Shown here one piece after another: positions 13,819 through 15,228 of a stretch of 15,228 nucleotides of DNA. The notes under the pieces are model-generated. The model was given only the letters and a program-made list of their open reading frames with translations, did not search any database and had not been told where the DNA came from. Origin of the DNA: an uncultured Eubacteriaceae bacterium (GTDB lineage: Bacteria > Bacillota > Clostridia > Eubacteriales > UBA1433); assembly GCA_937880125.1 (NCBI GenBank), contig CALFLU010000044.1, forward strand, positions 1-15,228, in the 5' to 3' direction. The position numbers and the translations under genes were made by a program. Every line of letters begins with the position of its first letter. The first letter of the stretch is position 1.

Positions 13819-14151
13819 TTAGTGGGTCCAGTCAATCAGCTTCACCTCTTCGCCGATTCTTTGCGCTATCGCTTCTTTCATTTTTTCTCCATGCGGGCAA
13901 GCAAATCCAATGGGGTTTCCCCTCATGATGCATGAAGCAAGCACAATAGTATCTGCTCCACGCCTCACCATTTCAGCTGCGCGAGTTACCGCCTTTTTGC
14001 CGGGACATCCGCCGCAAGATTCAAATCCGATAATTTCAATATCTCCTTCAACCCCTTCAAAAGCGCACTTCTTCTCGCGAATCACCTTAAAATCTGTAGT
14101 TCCGGGACACATATCCTCTGTCTGCATGCATCTGATAACGCCTACTTTCAT
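13819..14151 (-). CDS. CGGC domain protein, cysteine-rich
   Basis: The 110-residue protein matches the CGGC domain family, small proteins of anaerobes with conserved cysteines thought to bind metal or take part in redox reactions; no biochemical role is firmly established to my knowledge. It begins MKVGVIRCMQTEDMCPGT and has the family motif ESCGGCPGKKA. Cysteines are C8, C15, C29, C46, C49, C74 and C85, and the C-terminus has CPHGEKMKEAI. The ribosome binding site is weak (AGAGG, ahead of the ATG at 14151). The acetyltransferase gene ends 21 bases upstream on the same strand, so both are likely on one transcript. Confidence 0.87.
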   Translation of the reverse strand: MKVGVIRCMQTEDMCPGTTDFKVIREKKCAFEGVEGDIEIIGFESCGGCPGKKAVTRAAEMVRRGADTIVLASCIMRGNPIGFACPHGEKMKEAIAQRIGEEVKLIDWTH

Positions 14152-14172
14152 CTCTGTGCCTCTTTCAGAATA

Positions 14173-14496
14173 TCAATGCTTGCCATCAATTCTGCAAGCC
14201 GCATCTCCGCTGTCAAAATCATCAGAAATTATGTCTGCATGTGTGTCTTTATGCTTTTTCAACCAACTGTTTGCATAGGAGCAAGACGCTGTCGCTTTCC
14301 AGCCCTCGTTTCGTAAAAATACCGTCATTTCTTCCATCACTTTTCCCGCAACCCCTTCGCCACGCAACACAGGATTGACATAAACATGATTGATGTCAAT
14401 TTCATTATCCTTCGTTTTTGCGTAAGTGGCCTCAGCCATCAACTCCCCGGCATCGTTCGTATTATAAATTGCTCCATCTTTATATTTCCAATCCAT
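14173..14496 (-). CDS. Small GNAT-type N-acetyltransferase
   Basis: The 107-residue protein belongs to the short GCN5-related acetyltransferase group (Acetyltransf_CG / YidJ-like). It has the acetyl-CoA loop R45-G-E-G48-V-A in NHVYVNPVLRGEGVAGKVM and the family's late motif CSYANSWLKKH (C72, Y74, W78, H82). The acceptor is unknown. Residues after about 90 (SDDFDSGDAACRIDGKH) extend past where this family often ends and look lineage-specific. GGAGG at 14504-14508 lies 7 bases before the ATG at 14496. A good promoter lies just upstream, and the CGGC gene follows by 21 bases. Confidence 0.9.
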   Translation of the reverse strand: MDWKYKDGAIYNTNDAGELMAEATYAKTKDNEIDINHVYVNPVLRGEGVAGKVMEEMTVFLRNEGWKATASCSYANSWLKKHKDTHADIISDDFDSGDAACRIDGKH

Positions 14497-14526
14497 AACC
14501 TTGCCTCCTGGTTCTTATTTTCATAT

Positions 14527-14555
14527 ATTATACCTAAGAATATTCGTCGTTACAA
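14527..14555 (-). promoter_or_regulatory. Promoter of the acetyltransferase-CGGC operon
   Basis: On the minus strand TTGTAA (14555-14550) and TATAAT (14532-14527) are exactly 17 bases apart. The start would be near 14520, a leader of about 24 bases. It lies downstream of the ribosomal RNA terminator, so the pair is expressed separately from the rRNA operon. Confidence 0.65.
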
Positions 14556-14599
14556 ATTTTATTTTATCAATAATACATTCATAAAAAATCAGCTAAATC

Positions 14600-14636
14600 C
14601 ACAAAAAAATAATCGGTATCATCATTGTACCGATTA
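14600..14636 (-). terminator. Rho-independent terminator of the ribosomal RNA operon
   Basis: A 9-bp stem, TAATCGGTA (14610-14618) with TACCGATTA (14628-14636), closes a 9-base loop. On the minus strand it is followed by a run of seven T (14609-14603). It is the first hairpin-plus-T signal after the 5S gene, about 75 bases past its 3' end. Confidence 0.75.
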
Positions 14637-14712
14637 ATTCCCATAAATCTGCCTATAAATTGCACATAATTATTTTATTAAAGAAAATGTTTTAAGTAAA
14701 AAAATAAAAAAA

Positions 14713-14827
14713 CCCGCAACGACCTACTCTTCCAGGCAGTCGCCCGCCAAGTACCATCAGCGCAAAAGGACTTAACTGCTGTGTTCGGTATGGGAACAGG
14801 TGTGGCTCCTTTGCTATAGTCACGGAT
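14713..14827 (-). rRNA. rrf: 5S ribosomal RNA
   Basis: The minus strand reads as a 5S rRNA of about 115 bases, with the conserved CCATACCGAACACAG region, TTAAGTCC, GATGGTACTT and GAGTAGGTCG. Its ends pair as helix I: CCGTGAC near the 5' end (around 14825-14819) with GTTGCGG near the 3' end. Exact ends may be off by one to three bases. It follows the 23S gene in the usual order. Confidence 0.93.
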
Positions 14828-14907
14828 TTTTTTTACAATGTTAATGAACACATTCATGTTCATTGAAAATTGCATATGCGGTGAATAAGATATTCACAAG
14901 AAATGAT
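14828..14907 (-). other. 23S-5S intergenic spacer with two hairpins
   Basis: No tRNA is seen in this 80-base spacer. It contains two perfect inverted repeats: an 8-bp stem at 14843-14850/14857-14864 (loop CATTCA) and a 7-bp stem at 14881-14887/14891-14897. They are probably processing structures of the rRNA precursor. Confidence 0.5.

Positions 14908-15228
<321 letters not shown>

Noticed and set aside
14678..14875. Open frame of 65 codons on the minus strand
   Set aside because: It overlaps the 5S rRNA, which explains the sequence.

Overview
The window looks like a chromosomal segment of a low-to-moderate GC Gram-positive anaerobe, most likely a member of the Clostridia/Firmicutes. The reasons are the rho-rpmE gene pair, a class III fructose-1,6-bisphosphatase, a UPF0182 membrane protein, a CGGC-type cysteine protein, a stand-alone ferritin-like diiron protein, strong AAGGAGG-type ribosome binding sites and sigma-70-like TTGNNN-17-TATAAT promoters. 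I cannot name the species. I see no insertion sequence, CRISPR array, tRNA or phage gene.

Layout. Bases 1-240 hold a promoter and a long C-rich, G-poor leader for rho (241-1818), the transcription termination factor. This Rho carries two consecutive copies of its primary RNA-binding domain, the most unusual feature of the window. rpmE (ribosomal protein L31) follows with its own promoter and a terminator. Next is a membrane-bound GGDEF-EAL protein (2300-4654), which by its motifs should make or sense cyclic di-GMP; its EAL half has a changed metal-binding aspartate. The 380-base gap at 4655-5034 holds a 19-bp inverted repeat whose arms each contain a perfect DnaA-box sequence, then a pyrimidine-rich tract with a 15-base direct repeat, then a bidirectional terminator.

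From 5035 to 10714 three genes read leftward: a GTG-started PHP-domain phosphoesterase, class III fructose-1,6-bisphosphatase (gluconeogenesis), and the large UPF0182 membrane protein. The first two are close enough to be one transcript. At 10726-10900 divergent promoters separate this block from a rightward two-gene operon: an unrecognised 175-residue protein and a CstA-type pyruvate/peptide transporter. Together the central genes suggest growth on pyruvate, amino acids or peptides with carbon flow back to sugars, but that is inference.

The right end reads leftward: a GNAT-type acetyltransferase and a CGGC protein (one likely operon), then a ferritin-like diiron protein with its own promoter. 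To their right lies the 3' end of a ribosomal RNA operon: partial 23S rRNA running off the window edge, a short spacer, 5S rRNA and a terminator. Start codons were re-chosen from ribosome-binding-site spacing for the UPF0182 gene (ATG at 7788 rather than TTG at 7791) and for fbp (ATG at 9844 rather than 9850).
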